Source of the DNA: Bradyrhizobium sp. 190
Lineage (GTDB): Bacteria; Pseudomonadota; Alphaproteobacteria; Rhizobiales; Xanthobacteraceae
Length of the DNA stretch: 64,000 bases
Assembly (NCBI RefSeq): GCF_023073415.1
Contig: NZ_JADPJL010000062.1
Span: forward strand, 310,001 to 374,000
Direction of reading: 5' to 3'
The notes beneath the pieces are model-generated. The model was not told the DNA's origin. It did no database searches and worked only from the letters and a program-made list of their open reading frames with translations. Numbering within the stretch: the stretch's first letter is position 1; the number at the start of each line of letters is the position of its first letter. A program made the position numbers and the translations under genes. Positions 51,870 to 59,965 of this stretch are shown piece after piece.

Positions 51870-51991
51870 TTTTCGGATTTCAGCCTTGTCCTAGCGCCGG
51901 GGCAGCCTCTGTATTGGCGGCGAACCCCAAGACTCCCGCGCCGGTTTTGATGACCGGCTTGGCCGGCACTTTGAGCGAAAAATCGCGCGCG

Positions 51992-52025
51992 TGTCTACCA
52001 TTAGACAAATGATTGCAATCATTTG
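51992..52025. promoter_or_regulatory. Overlapping perfect palindromes, probable operator upstream of the ldh-hpaI-uxaA run
   Basis: TGTCTA-CCAT-TAGACA (51992-52007) overlaps the 20-base perfect palindrome CAAATGATTGCAATCATTTG (52006-52025). They lie 123-156 bases before the ldh start and just after the hpcR end. Such perfect symmetry is typical of a dimeric repressor site. It differs from the TTAACATGTTAA site by hpaH, so another regulator than HpcR may bind. No other regulator gene is adjacent. Confidence 0.6.
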
Positions 52026-52070
52026 CCCGGCCGTTATGCATCGGGCCGCTAGCATCATGCAAATTTGCGC

Positions 52071-52607
52071 TTACTCGTCGGTATCAGCCTCTGCCTCACC
52101 GGCCACTTCCATTTCCGCAAGGCCGCGTTCGAGTTCACCCAGCATATCCTGCAGTTCAGCCAGCTTGCGCGCGCCATAGCGGCTGGTGATTTCGGCATAG
52201 ATCGCCTCCGAGGTCGGCGCGACGGCCTCGATCAGCTTCAACCCCTTGGACGAGATCGACACCTCGCCGCGGCGCAGATCGGCCTTGGCGGTCCGCCGCT
52301 CGATCAGATCGCGCGCTTCGAGGTCGCGCAGGATTCGCGACAGGCTCGGACCCAGCAAAAACGCGACGCGCGCCAGTTCGGTCACCTCGATGGTATCCAC
52401 CGCCGTCAGCGCGCGCAGGATCCGCCACTGCTGCTCGGTCAGCCCATGGTTGCGCAGGGATGGACGGAACTGGCGCATCACGGCTTCTCGCGCGCGCAGA
52501 AGCGACATCGGCAGCGAGCGGGAGAACTCACGCATCGGCAAGCTACGCATCTCGCCCGCTTTGCCGGCGCCGCCATGCGATCCGTCCGGCGATTTCTTGG
52601 CTGCCAT
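52071..52607 (-). CDS. hpcR: HpcR/HpaR, MarR-family repressor of homoprotocatechuate genes
   Basis: A 178-residue MarR-type DNA-binding protein. It contains the blocks typical of the HpaR/HpcR group: SRSLPMSLLRAREAVMRQFR, NHGLTEQQWRILRALTA, and the winged helix LGPSLSRILRDLEARDLIER followed by the wing KADLRRGEV. It has an extra acidic C-terminal tail (AGEAEADTDE). The frame is open to 52691, but the region up to 52608 has no conserved sequence; ATG 52607 is chosen, with only a weak ribosome binding site. The gene is divergent from hpaH and expected to repress it until the aromatic acid is present. Confidence 0.88.
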   Translation of the reverse strand: MAAKKSPDGSHGGAGKAGEMRSLPMREFSRSLPMSLLRAREAVMRQFRPSLRNHGLTEQQWRILRALTAVDTIEVTELARVAFLLGPSLSRILRDLEARDLIERRTAKADLRRGEVSISSKGLKLIEAVAPTSEAIYAEITSRYGARKLAELQDMLGELERGLAEMEVAGEAEADTDE

Positions 52608-52697
52608 CTTCAGTCGTCCGCCATCAGGAATCGTTGATCGGGAGAAGGATAAAGTTTTGCGTTGCAACAAGCACCAAATCAGTTTGCGCAATATAAC

Positions 52698-52709
52698 TTA
52701 ACATGTTAA
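52698..52709. promoter_or_regulatory. Palindromic operator between hpcR and hpaH
   Basis: TTAACATGTTAA is a perfect 12-base palindrome with AT-rich flanks in the 135-base divergent gap, 34 bases before the hpaH ATG. It is a good candidate HpcR-binding site since MarR proteins bind short palindromes that overlap the promoter they control. Confidence 0.6.
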
Positions 52710-52742
52710 ACATATTTCAGCACCCTCTTTTTGCGAACGCAT

Positions 52743-53549
52743 ATGGCCCTTTCCCAGGACGAAATCCGCAAGTCCGCCGAACGGCTCGATCAGGCCGAAA
52801 AGACCCGGAAACAGATCCGGCAGCTTTCGCTCGAACATCCCGGCATAACGATCGAAGACGCCTACGCTATCCAGAAGGCATGGGTCGATATCAAAGTCGC
52901 CGAGGGCCGCGTCGTGAAGGGCCACAAGATCGGCCTGACCTCAAAGGCGATGCAGAGTGCGCTCAATATCGACGAGCCGGATTCAGGCATCCTGCTCGAC
53001 GACATGTTCTTTGCCGACGGCGGGCTGGTGCCATCGGATCGCTTCATCGCCACCCGCGTCGAGGCCGAACTCGCCTTCGTGATGAAGTCGCGGCTGGCGG
53101 GACCGGACTGCACGATGTTCGACGTGCTCAACGCCACCGATTTCGTTGTGCCGGCGCTGGAAATTCTCGACACACGGGTCGAGCGGGTCGATCCGCAAAC
53201 CAAATCCACCCGGAAGATTTTTGACACCATCGCCGACAACGCGGCCAACGCCGGCATCGTACTCGGCGGCCGGCCGATACGGCCGATGGATGCCGACCTG
53301 CGCTGGATCGGCGCGCTCTGCTTCCGCAATGGCCAGCTCGAGGAAACCGGGCTTGCGGCCGGCGTTCTCAACCATCCCGCAACATCCGTGGCCTGGCTTG
53401 CCAACAAGATCGCGCCGAACGGGCTGGCGCTGGAGGCCGGGCAAGTGGTGCTGGCGGGCTCGTTCATCCGCCCGATCGAGACCTGCAAGGGCGACACGAT
53501 CCAGGCGGACTATGGACCCTACGGTTCCGTGAGCTGCTACTTCGCCTGA
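52743..53549 (+). CDS. hpaH: HpaH, 2-oxo-hept-3-ene-1,7-dioate hydratase
   Basis: A 268-residue Mg-dependent hydratase of the FAH-related/MhpD group that adds water to 2-oxo-hept-3-enedioate to form 4-hydroxy-2-oxoheptanedioate. Family blocks: PGITIEDAYAIQKAWVD near residues 36-52, VVKGHKIGLTSKAMQ near 59-73, SDRFIATRVEAELAFVM near 97 with metal ligands, and NAANAGIVLGGRPIRP near 170. I start at ATG 52743; the TTG at 52731 is in frame but not needed. Length fits the roughly 267 of the family. It is the first gene of hpaH-F-E-D-G. Confidence 0.92.
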   Translation: MALSQDEIRKSAERLDQAEKTRKQIRQLSLEHPGITIEDAYAIQKAWVDIKVAEGRVVKGHKIGLTSKAMQSALNIDEPDSGILLDDMFFADGGLVPSDRFIATRVEAELAFVMKSRLAGPDCTMFDVLNATDFVVPALEILDTRVERVDPQTKSTRKIFDTIADNAANAGIVLGGRPIRPMDADLRWIGALCFRNGQLEETGLAAGVLNHPATSVAWLANKIAPNGLALEAGQVVLAGSFIRPIETCKGDTIQADYGPYGSVSCYFA

Positions 53550-53579
53550 TGCGTTAGGGAAGACGGGAGTCATCGCAAC

Positions 53580-53978
53580 ATGCCGCACTTCACGATTGAA
53601 TATTCAGGCAATCTCGACGGGCGCGTCGACATGGGCGCGGTCGTGGAACTGGTTCGCAAGGCCGCGGTCGAGACCGGCATCTTCCCGCTCGGCGGTATTC
53701 GTGTCCGCGCGGTCAGGTGCGAGCACTATGCGATCGCCGACGGGGCTGCGAATTACAGTTTTCTCGACATGGTGCTGCGGCTCGGCGAAGGCCGCGACCT
53801 CGCCACCCGCAAGAAGGCCGGTGAACATATTTTCAAGACCTTGTCGGCCTACCTTGACCCCGTGTTCGCGAACCAAAAGTTCGCGCTGTCGTTCGACATG
53901 CAGATCAACGACAAGGAAACAAGCTGGAAACGCAACGACATCCACGAAGCTCTGAAAGTGGAGGCTATCCATGGATAA
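53580..53978 (+). CDS. hpaF: HpaF, 5-carboxymethyl-2-hydroxymuconate isomerase
   Basis: A 132-residue trimeric tautomerase-fold isomerase that turns 5-carboxymethyl-2-hydroxymuconate into its 5-oxo-pent-3-ene-1,2,5-tricarboxylate form. The N-terminal Pro after Met (MPHFTIEYSGNLDG) is the catalytic proline of the fold. Other conserved stretches: GGIRVRAVRCEHYAIADG near residues 37-54, and LRLGEGRDLATRKKAGEHIF near 66-85. It overlaps the hpaE start by eight bases, so the two genes are translated in a coupled way, which is a strong sign of function. Confidence 0.93.
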   Translation: MPHFTIEYSGNLDGRVDMGAVVELVRKAAVETGIFPLGGIRVRAVRCEHYAIADGAANYSFLDMVLRLGEGRDLATRKKAGEHIFKTLSAYLDPVFANQKFALSFDMQINDKETSWKRNDIHEALKVEAIHG

Positions 53979-55515
53979 GGCGACCCCGAAGGACGTGTTT
54001 CAGGCCAACTGCGACCGCGCAGCGCCCCTGCTCGCCAAACTAAAGAGCGAAGGCATCGGCCACATGATCGACGGCAAGACCGTGCCGTCGGTCTCCGGCC
54101 AGACGTTCGAGACGAAGTCTCCGGTGGATGGCGCGGTGCTGGCGTCGGTGGCGCGCGGCAATGCCGAGGACATCGACCGTGCAGCAACCGCTGCCGCGGC
54201 TGCCTTCAAATCCTGGCGCGACACGCCGGCGGCAGCGCGGAAGAAATTGCTGCATCGCGTGGCCGACGCGATCGAGGACCATGCCGATGACATCGCGGTG
54301 CTGGAATGCATCGACACCGGCCAGGCGCATCGCTTCATGGCCAAGGCCGCGATCCGGGCGGCCGAGAACTTCCGCTTCTTTGCCGACAAATGCGCCGAAG
54401 CCCGCGACGGCCTCAACACGCCGAGCGAGGAACACTGGAACATCTCGACCCGGGTGCCGATCGGCCCGGTCGGCGTGATCACGCCTTGGAACACGCCGTT
54501 CATGCTGTCGACCTGGAAGATTGCACCGGCGTTGGCCGCCGGCTGCACGGTGGTGCATAAGCCTGCGGAATGGTCGCCGATAACGGCGGACCTTTTGGTC
54601 AAGCTCGCGAAACAAGCCGGCCTGCCCGACGGCGTGCTCAACACCGTGCACGGCATGGGCGAAGAGGCCGGCAAGGCATTGACCGAGCATCCCGCGATCA
54701 AGGCGATCGGCTTTGTCGGCGAGAGCTCGACCGGCTCGGCCATTATGGCCCAGGGCGCCCCCACCCTGAAGCGCGTCCATTTCGAGCTCGGCGGCAAGAA
54801 CCCCGTGATCGTGTTCGACGACGCCGATCTCGACCGGGCGCTGGATGCGGTCGTCTTCATGATCTACTCGCTGAACGGCGAGCGCTGCACCTCCTCCAGC
54901 CGGCTGCTGGTCCAGGAAGGCATCGCCGGAAAATTCATCGAAAAACTCACGGCGCGAGTGAAGGCCTTGAAGGTCGGCCACCCCCTCGATCCCGCCACCG
55001 AAATCGGGCCGCTGATCCATGAGCGGCACCTCGCAAAGGTCTGCAGCTATTTCGACGTCGCGCAGAAGGACGGCGCCACCATTGCGGTCGGCGGAAAGCC
55101 GCATGACGGTCCGGGCGGTGGACATTACGTGCAGCCGACGCTGGTCACCGGCGCAAATTCAAAAATGCGGGTGGCGCAGGAGGAAGTGTTCGGCCCGTTC
55201 CTGACCGTGATCTCGTTCAAGGATGAGAAGGACGCCATCGAGATCGCCAACGGCGTGCAGTACGGGCTGACCGGCTATGTCTGGACCGGCGACATGGGCC
55301 GCGCGCTACGCGTCGCCGATGCGCTGGAGGCCGGCATGATCTGGCTCAATTCCGAAAACGTCCGCCATCTGCCGACGCCGTTCGGCGGCATGAAGGCCTC
55401 AGGTATCGGCCGCGACGGCGGCGACTACTCGTTCGACTTCTACATGGAAACCAAGCACGTCTCGCTCGCCCGCGGGACGCATAAGATTCAGAAGCTCGGC
55501 CTGCCCTCATCCTGA
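53971..55515 (+). CDS. hpaE: HpaE, 5-carboxymethyl-2-hydroxymuconate semialdehyde dehydrogenase
   Basis: A 514-residue NAD-dependent aldehyde dehydrogenase that oxidises the semialdehyde formed by ring cleavage. Features: IGPVGVITPWNTPFMLSTWK near residues 165-184 with the Asn that aids catalysis, VHFELGGKNPVIVFDDAD near 270 with the general-base Glu, and the catalytic Cys in NGERCTSSSRLL near 305. A conserved EEVFGPFLTVI block follows near 407. The length is that of the HpaE group. The ATG at 53971 is within the end of hpaF. The last three codons (TCA TCC TGA) are formed by the edge of a repeat that begins at 55505. Confidence 0.94.
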   Translation: MDKATPKDVFQANCDRAAPLLAKLKSEGIGHMIDGKTVPSVSGQTFETKSPVDGAVLASVARGNAEDIDRAATAAAAAFKSWRDTPAAARKKLLHRVADAIEDHADDIAVLECIDTGQAHRFMAKAAIRAAENFRFFADKCAEARDGLNTPSEEHWNISTRVPIGPVGVITPWNTPFMLSTWKIAPALAAGCTVVHKPAEWSPITADLLVKLAKQAGLPDGVLNTVHGMGEEAGKALTEHPAIKAIGFVGESSTGSAIMAQGAPTLKRVHFELGGKNPVIVFDDADLDRALDAVVFMIYSLNGERCTSSSRLLVQEGIAGKFIEKLTARVKALKVGHPLDPATEIGPLIHERHLAKVCSYFDVAQKDGATIAVGGKPHDGPGGGHYVQPTLVTGANSKMRVAQEEVFGPFLTVISFKDEKDAIEIANGVQYGLTGYVWTGDMGRALRVADALEAGMIWLNSENVRHLPTPFGGMKASGIGRDGGDYSFDFYMETKHVSLARGTHKIQKLGLPSS

Positions 55516-55600
55516 GGAGCGGGCGCAAGCCCGCGTTTCGAAGGATGGGCCACGGGCCACATGGTTCGAGACGGCGCTGGCGCGCCTCCTCACCATGAGG
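55505..55600. repeat. Palindromic repeat between hpaE and hpaD, overlapping the hpaE stop
   Basis: The ends cctcatcctgagg and ctcaccatgagg are inverted. Inside, cgtttcgaaggatg pairs partly with ggttcgagacg and ggagcgggcgc with gcgcgcctcctc. It is another palindromic intergenic element of a type I recall from Bradyrhizobium. The first 11 bases are part of the hpaE reading frame, so the repeat supplies its last codons and stop. Confidence 0.75.
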
Positions 55601-55628
55601 ATCAACAATTGAGGACTGGATAAAACAC

Positions 55629-56612
55629 ATGCCCGTTCCGACACACATCTTCGACCCGCCGTTCAACATCATCCGCTGCAGCCATGCCGTGCTTGATGTC
55701 GTCGACCTCAACAAGAGCCGCGCCTTCTACGAGAACACCGTCGGCCTCCATGTCGAGGACAGCGACGACAAGGCGGTGTACCTGCGCGGCAGCGAGGAGC
55801 ATCAGCATCACTCGCTGGTGCTGCGGAAAGCCCCGGTCGCGGCCTGCAACCGCCTCGGCTTCAAGGTCGGCAATGACGGCGATCTCGACAAGGCCGCCAG
55901 CTTCTTTTCCGAGAACGGCATCGCCTACGCCTTTGTCGATCAGCCGTTCCAGGGCCGCACGCTGCAATTCACCGATCCCGCCGGCTTCCAGCTCGAACTC
56001 TACGCGTCGATGGAAAAGCGCCCGCACCTGCTCAGGCGCTACGACCTCTACAAGGGCTGCCATCCGCAGCGGCTCGACCATTTCAACGTGTTCGCGCCCG
56101 AGGTCCAAAACACCGTCGATTTCTACGCCCGGCTCGGCTTCCGCCTGACCGAATATGGCGAGGAAGACGGCCCGAACGGGCGCATCGCGGCGGCGTGGAT
56201 GCACCGCAAGGGCAATGTCCATGATTTCGCTATCACCAATGGCCGTGGCCCTCGCCTGCACCACATGGCGTATTGGACGCCGACGGCGATGAATATCCTG
56301 CATCTCTGCGACGTCATGGCTTCCAGCGGCTACCTGAAGAACATCGAGCGCGGCCCGGGCCGCCACGGCATCTCGAATGCGTTCTTTCTTTATGTCCGCG
56401 ATCCCGACGGCCACCGGCTCGAACTCTACACCAGCGATTATTTCACCGGCGACCACGACCACGAGCCGCTGCGCTGGTCGCTGAAGGACCCACGCCGGCA
56501 AACGCTGTGGGGCGCACCCGCGCCGCGCTCCTGGTTCGAGGAAGGTACGCCCTTCACCGGCCAGGCGGTGCGCGAACCGGCCTTCGTCGCCGACGTCACG
56601 ATTGCGGACTGA
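55629..56612 (+). CDS. hpaD: HpaD, 3,4-dihydroxyphenylacetate 2,3-dioxygenase (extradiol)
   Basis: A 327-residue extradiol ring-cleavage dioxygenase of the vicinal-oxygen-chelate (type I) fold, with two domains. It opens the homoprotocatechuate ring next to the hydroxyls. Metal-ligand positions: His in RLDHFNVFAPE near residue 145, His in RLHHMAYWTP near 210, and Glu in HRLELYTSDYF near 275, the usual two-His-one-carboxylate centre. The N-terminal domain begins with IIRCSHAVLDVVDLNKSR. It is close in size to the Mn/Fe HPCD of other bacteria. It follows hpaE after the palindromic repeat and precedes hpaG by only four bases. Confidence 0.91.
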   Translation: MPVPTHIFDPPFNIIRCSHAVLDVVDLNKSRAFYENTVGLHVEDSDDKAVYLRGSEEHQHHSLVLRKAPVAACNRLGFKVGNDGDLDKAASFFSENGIAYAFVDQPFQGRTLQFTDPAGFQLELYASMEKRPHLLRRYDLYKGCHPQRLDHFNVFAPEVQNTVDFYARLGFRLTEYGEEDGPNGRIAAAWMHRKGNVHDFAITNGRGPRLHHMAYWTPTAMNILHLCDVMASSGYLKNIERGPGRHGISNAFFLYVRDPDGHRLELYTSDYFTGDHDHEPLRWSLKDPRRQTLWGAPAPRSWFEEGTPFTGQAVREPAFVADVTIAD

Positions 56613-56616
56613 GAAG

Positions 56617-57486
56617 ATGACCCCTCCCCGCCTTGCCACGTTCACCGTTGACGGCTCGCAGAAATATGGCGCCGTGACCGATTCCGGCATCGTCGATCTC
56701 TCGGCGCGTTTCGCAAAGGATTATCCGACCCTGCGCGAAGTCATCGCTGATGGCGCGCTGATGAAGCTCGCCGAGGATGCGGCGCGGCGTACGCCGGACC
56801 ATGCGCTCGATGCGATTACATGGCAGCCGCCGATCCCCTCGCCGGAAAAGATCATCTGCATCGGCGTGAACTACCCGGACCGCAACGCCGAATACAAGGA
56901 CGGCCAGGACGCGCCGAAATACCCGAGCATGTTCATGCGCACGCCGCGTTCCTTTGTCGGCCATAACGCGCCGCTGGTGCGCCCGCGCGCCTCCGCGCAG
57001 CTCGATTACGAGGGCGAGCTGGTGCTCATCATCGGCAAGGCCGGCCGGCATATTAAAGAGAGCGATGCGCTGGATCACATCGCCGCCGTCACGCTCTGCA
57101 ATGAAGGCACCATCCGCGACTGGGTGCGGCACGCCAAGTTCAACGTCACGCAGGGCAAGAACTTCGATTCCACCGGCAGTCTGGGACCATGGCTCGTGCC
57201 CTACACCAGTGAATCGCAAATTGCGGACATTCGTCTGACCACGCGGGTCAATGGCGAGACGCGGCAAGACGATCGCACCGGCCGGCTGATTTTCGGCTTC
57301 CGCTATTTGATCAACTATCTCTCGACCTTTACAACGCTGGTGCCCGGCGACGTCATCGTCACGGGAACGCCGACGGGGGCCGGTGCGCGGTTCGACCCGC
57401 CGCGCTATCTCAAGCCCGGCGACATCATCGAGGTTGAAGCCGAGGGAGTCGGCGTGCTGAAGAACGGCGTGGTCGACGAAGCCTGA
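56617..57486 (+). CDS. hpaG: HpaG-like FAH-family decarboxylase/isomerase
   Basis: A 289-residue fumarylacetoacetate hydrolase-family protein. In the hpa pathway it decarboxylates 5-oxo-pent-3-ene-1,2,5-tricarboxylate and isomerises the product to 2-oxo-hept-3-enedioate. FAH features: ICIGVNYPDRNAEYKDG near residues 86-102, the metal-binding DYEGELVLIIGKAG near 130-143, GRHIKESDALDHIA, and the RLIFGFRYLINYLSTFTTLVPGDVIVTGTPTG block near 224-255. I start at ATG 56617, four bases after the hpaD stop; a TTG at 56602 is in frame within hpaD. It is a single-domain protein, whereas in some bacteria HpaG is a two-domain fusion. Confidence 0.88.
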   Translation: MTPPRLATFTVDGSQKYGAVTDSGIVDLSARFAKDYPTLREVIADGALMKLAEDAARRTPDHALDAITWQPPIPSPEKIICIGVNYPDRNAEYKDGQDAPKYPSMFMRTPRSFVGHNAPLVRPRASAQLDYEGELVLIIGKAGRHIKESDALDHIAAVTLCNEGTIRDWVRHAKFNVTQGKNFDSTGSLGPWLVPYTSESQIADIRLTTRVNGETRQDDRTGRLIFGFRYLINYLSTFTTLVPGDVIVTGTPTGAGARFDPPRYLKPGDIIEVEAEGVGVLKNGVVDEA

Positions 57487-57516
57487 TAAAATCCCTGCAA
57501 GCGAGTGGAAAGAGCT

Positions 57517-59145
57517 ATGAAATCAACCTCCGGCGGCGAAGCGATCGTCAATGGCCTCGTCGCGCATAGCGTCGATACGGTGTTCGGCCTGCCCGGCGCG
57601 CAAACCTACGGCCTGTTCGATGCCTTCCATCAGGCGCAGTTGAAGGTGATCGGGGCACGCCACGAGCAGGCCTGCGGTTACATGGCTTTTGGTTATGCGC
57701 GGTCCTCGGGGCGCCCCGGCGTATTCAGCGTGGTGCCCGGCCCCGGTGTGCTCAATGCGGGCGCGGCACTTCTGACCGCGTTCGGGTGCAACGAGCCGGT
57801 GCTCTGCCTCACCGGTCAGGTGCCGACGCAGTTCCTGGACAAGGGCCGCGGCCATCTGCACGAGATGCCGGACCAGCTCGCGACGCTACGCACCTTCGTG
57901 AAATGGGCCGAGCGCATCGAATATCCCGACGTCGCACCGGCCATGGTCTCGCGTGCATTTCAGGAAATGATGTCGGGCCGCCGCGGCCCGGTGTCGCTGG
58001 AAATGCCATGGGACGTGTTTACCCAGCGCGCGCAGGTCGGGCCATCCAGGGTGCTGGATGCTTTGCCCGCGCCGCAGCCCGACCCCGACCGGATCAAGGA
58101 AGCTGCGGCGCTCATCAAAAACAGCAAGCGGCCGATGATATTCGTCGGCAGCGGCGCGATCCATGCGCACGAGGAAATCCTCGAACTCGCCGAAATGATC
58201 GATGCGCCCGTGGTGGCGTTCCGCAGCGGCCGCGGCATCGTCTCCAATGCCCACGAACTCGGGCTGACCATGGCGGCGGCCTACAGGCTGTGGCCGACCA
58301 CCGATTTGATGATCGGGATCGGGACGCGGCTGGAATTGCCGACGATGTCGCGCTGGCCCTATCGTCCCGACGGCCTGAAATCGGTTCGCATCGATATCGA
58401 TCCGGTGGAGATGCGGCGCTACGTGTCCGACGCGGCTGTCATCGCGGATGCCAAGTCCGGCACCGCCGATCTGGCGGCGGCGGTGAAGAAGGCCGGCTAC
58501 AGCAAGACCAGCGGTCGGCGCGGCGAGATCCGCGAGGCCACCGCGGCGGCGCAGCAGGAGATTCAAAAAGTTCAGCCGCAGATGGCGTATCTGAACATCC
58601 TGCGCGAGGTGCTGCCGACCAATGCGATCGTCACCGATGAATTATCGCAGGTCGGTTTCGCTTCCTGGTACGGCTTTCCGATCTACGAGCCGCGCACCTT
58701 CATCACCTCGGGCTATCAGGGCACGCTCGGCTCCGGCTTCCCGACCGCGCTCGGCGCCAAGGTCGCCAATCCAGACCGGCCGGTGGTCGCGATCACCGGC
58801 GATGGCGGCTTCATGTTCGCCGTGCAGGAGCTGTCGACCGCCGTGCAGTTCAAGATCGGCGTCGTGACGCTGGTGTTCAACAATAACGCCTACGGCAATG
58901 TCCGCCGCGACCAGCGCCAGCATTTTGACGGACGCGTGGTGGCGTCGGATCTGGTCAATCCGGATTTCGTGAAGCTCGCGGAATCCTTCGGCGTCGGCGC
59001 TGCGCGCGTGACCTCGCCCGATCATTTCCGCCCCGCGCTGGAAAAGGCGCTGGCTGACGGCGGCCCTTACGTGATTTCGGTGGAGGTGCCAACGGATTCG
59101 GAAGTCTCGCCGTGGGCGTTCATCCATCCGGCGAAGAACGCCTAG
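57517..59145 (+). CDS. Thiamine-diphosphate-dependent enzyme (acetolactate synthase-like)
   Basis: A 542-residue ThDP enzyme of the IlvB/POX type. The N-terminal pyrimidine domain has the catalytic Glu in RHEQACGYMAFGYARSSG near residues 47-64, the middle FAD/nucleotide-like domain has LMIGIGTRLELPTM near 268, and the C-terminal domain holds the diphosphate-Mg motif GDGGFMFAVQELSTAV ... FNNNAYGNVRRDQ near 430-465. Substrate unknown: it is 31 bases after hpaG and likely in that operon. A 2-oxo-acid decarboxylase (for example acting on a hydroxyphenylpyruvate-type acid) would fit by context only. It is not a typical IlvB since no small subunit gene is beside it. Confidence 0.82.
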   Translation: MKSTSGGEAIVNGLVAHSVDTVFGLPGAQTYGLFDAFHQAQLKVIGARHEQACGYMAFGYARSSGRPGVFSVVPGPGVLNAGAALLTAFGCNEPVLCLTGQVPTQFLDKGRGHLHEMPDQLATLRTFVKWAERIEYPDVAPAMVSRAFQEMMSGRRGPVSLEMPWDVFTQRAQVGPSRVLDALPAPQPDPDRIKEAAALIKNSKRPMIFVGSGAIHAHEEILELAEMIDAPVVAFRSGRGIVSNAHELGLTMAAAYRLWPTTDLMIGIGTRLELPTMSRWPYRPDGLKSVRIDIDPVEMRRYVSDAAVIADAKSGTADLAAAVKKAGYSKTSGRRGEIREATAAAQQEIQKVQPQMAYLNILREVLPTNAIVTDELSQVGFASWYGFPIYEPRTFITSGYQGTLGSGFPTALGAKVANPDRPVVAITGDGGFMFAVQELSTAVQFKIGVVTLVFNNNAYGNVRRDQRQHFDGRVVASDLVNPDFVKLAESFGVGAARVTSPDHFRPALEKALADGGPYVISVEVPTDSEVSPWAFIHPAKNA

Positions 59146-59164
59146 CCACATGGAATGCTTCTTC

Positions 59165-59295
59165 CCTTCTCCCCTTGTGGGAGAAGGTGGCTCGCATCGT
59201 CAGATGCGAGACGGAAGGGGTCTGTCTCCGCGGATAGAGACCCCTCATCCGCCTTCGCGTGCCGCGAAGGCACCTTCTCCCACAAGGGGAGAAGG
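59165..59295. repeat. Multi-hairpin palindromic repeat between the ThDP enzyme and alkB genes
   Basis: Outer arms ccttctccccttgtgggaga (from 59165) and tctcccacaaggggagaagg (to 59295) are perfect reverse complements over about 25 bases. Inner hairpins include gcatcgtcagatgc, ggggtctgtctc with gagacccc, and gccttcgcg-tgc-cgcgaaggc. The whole can fold as a multi-branched cruciform. It lies between convergent genes and can serve as a bidirectional end of transcription. I recall this family from Bradyrhizobium. Confidence 0.8.
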
Positions 59296-59299
59296 AATA

Positions 59300-59965
59300 T
59301 CACCGCGTTTTTCGGAAAGTCAGGTTGATGCGCTGGCGGCCCATGACAGCGTGCTCGCCGTCGGCGAGCGGCGCTACGCCGTGAAAGAACAGCCGCGACG
59401 GGCCGCCCCAGACCACGACGTCGCCATGCTCCAGCCGGTAACGGTTCGGCTTGTCGGCGCGCTTCGGGCCGCCGAACAGGAAGATCGCGGGCAGCCCCAG
59501 CGACACCGATACGATCGGCGCGGCAAAATCCAGCTCGTCCTTGTCCTGATGCAGCGACAGCTTCGCGCCTGGCAAATAGCGGTTGATCAGGCAGGCCTCC
59601 GGCCCGAAGCCGTTGAACCCGGCGTCCGCCGCAGCGGCGGCCGCGAGCCTGCGCAGCACAGGCGGCATCGCCGGCCACGGCAGTTTGGACACGGGGTCGA
59701 TGGCGTCATAGCGATAACCCGTGTCGTCCGACACCCAGCCGACACTGCCGCAATTGGTCATCGCGACCGACATGCGGTGGCCGCCCGGCGTAATCAGATG
59801 CCGAAACGGCGCCTGTTTGACGATCGCGCGCAGTGCCGGAAGCAGCTCGGCTTCGAACGGCCGCGCGAATCTGCGCAGCAACACCGCGCCCTCCGCTATC
59901 GCTTCACGCGGCGGGTGCGCATCCGGAACGGCCTCGAACAAATCTGCAGTCAACTCAATTCGCAC
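59300..59965 (-). CDS. alkB: AlkB-like 2OG-Fe(II) dioxygenase for alkylated DNA/RNA
   Basis: A 221-residue Fe(II)- and 2-oxoglutarate-dependent enzyme that removes methyl groups from N1-methyladenine and N3-methylcytosine. Iron ligands: His and Asp in LSLHQDKDELDF near residues 135-146 and His in FFHGVAPLADGEHAVM near 190-205; the 2OG-binding C-terminus reads GRQRINLTFRKTR. The substrate-loop region WPAMPPVLRRLAAAAA is typical. The start is GTG 59965, directly after the stop (59966) of the preceding 2OG dioxygenase gene, so they form a tight pair. Confidence 0.93.
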   Translation of the reverse strand: MRIELTADLFEAVPDAHPPREAIAEGAVLLRRFARPFEAELLPALRAIVKQAPFRHLITPGGHRMSVAMTNCGSVGWVSDDTGYRYDAIDPVSKLPWPAMPPVLRRLAAAAAADAGFNGFGPEACLINRYLPGAKLSLHQDKDELDFAAPIVSVSLGLPAIFLFGGPKRADKPNRYRLEHGDVVVWGGPSRLFFHGVAPLADGEHAVMGRQRINLTFRKTR

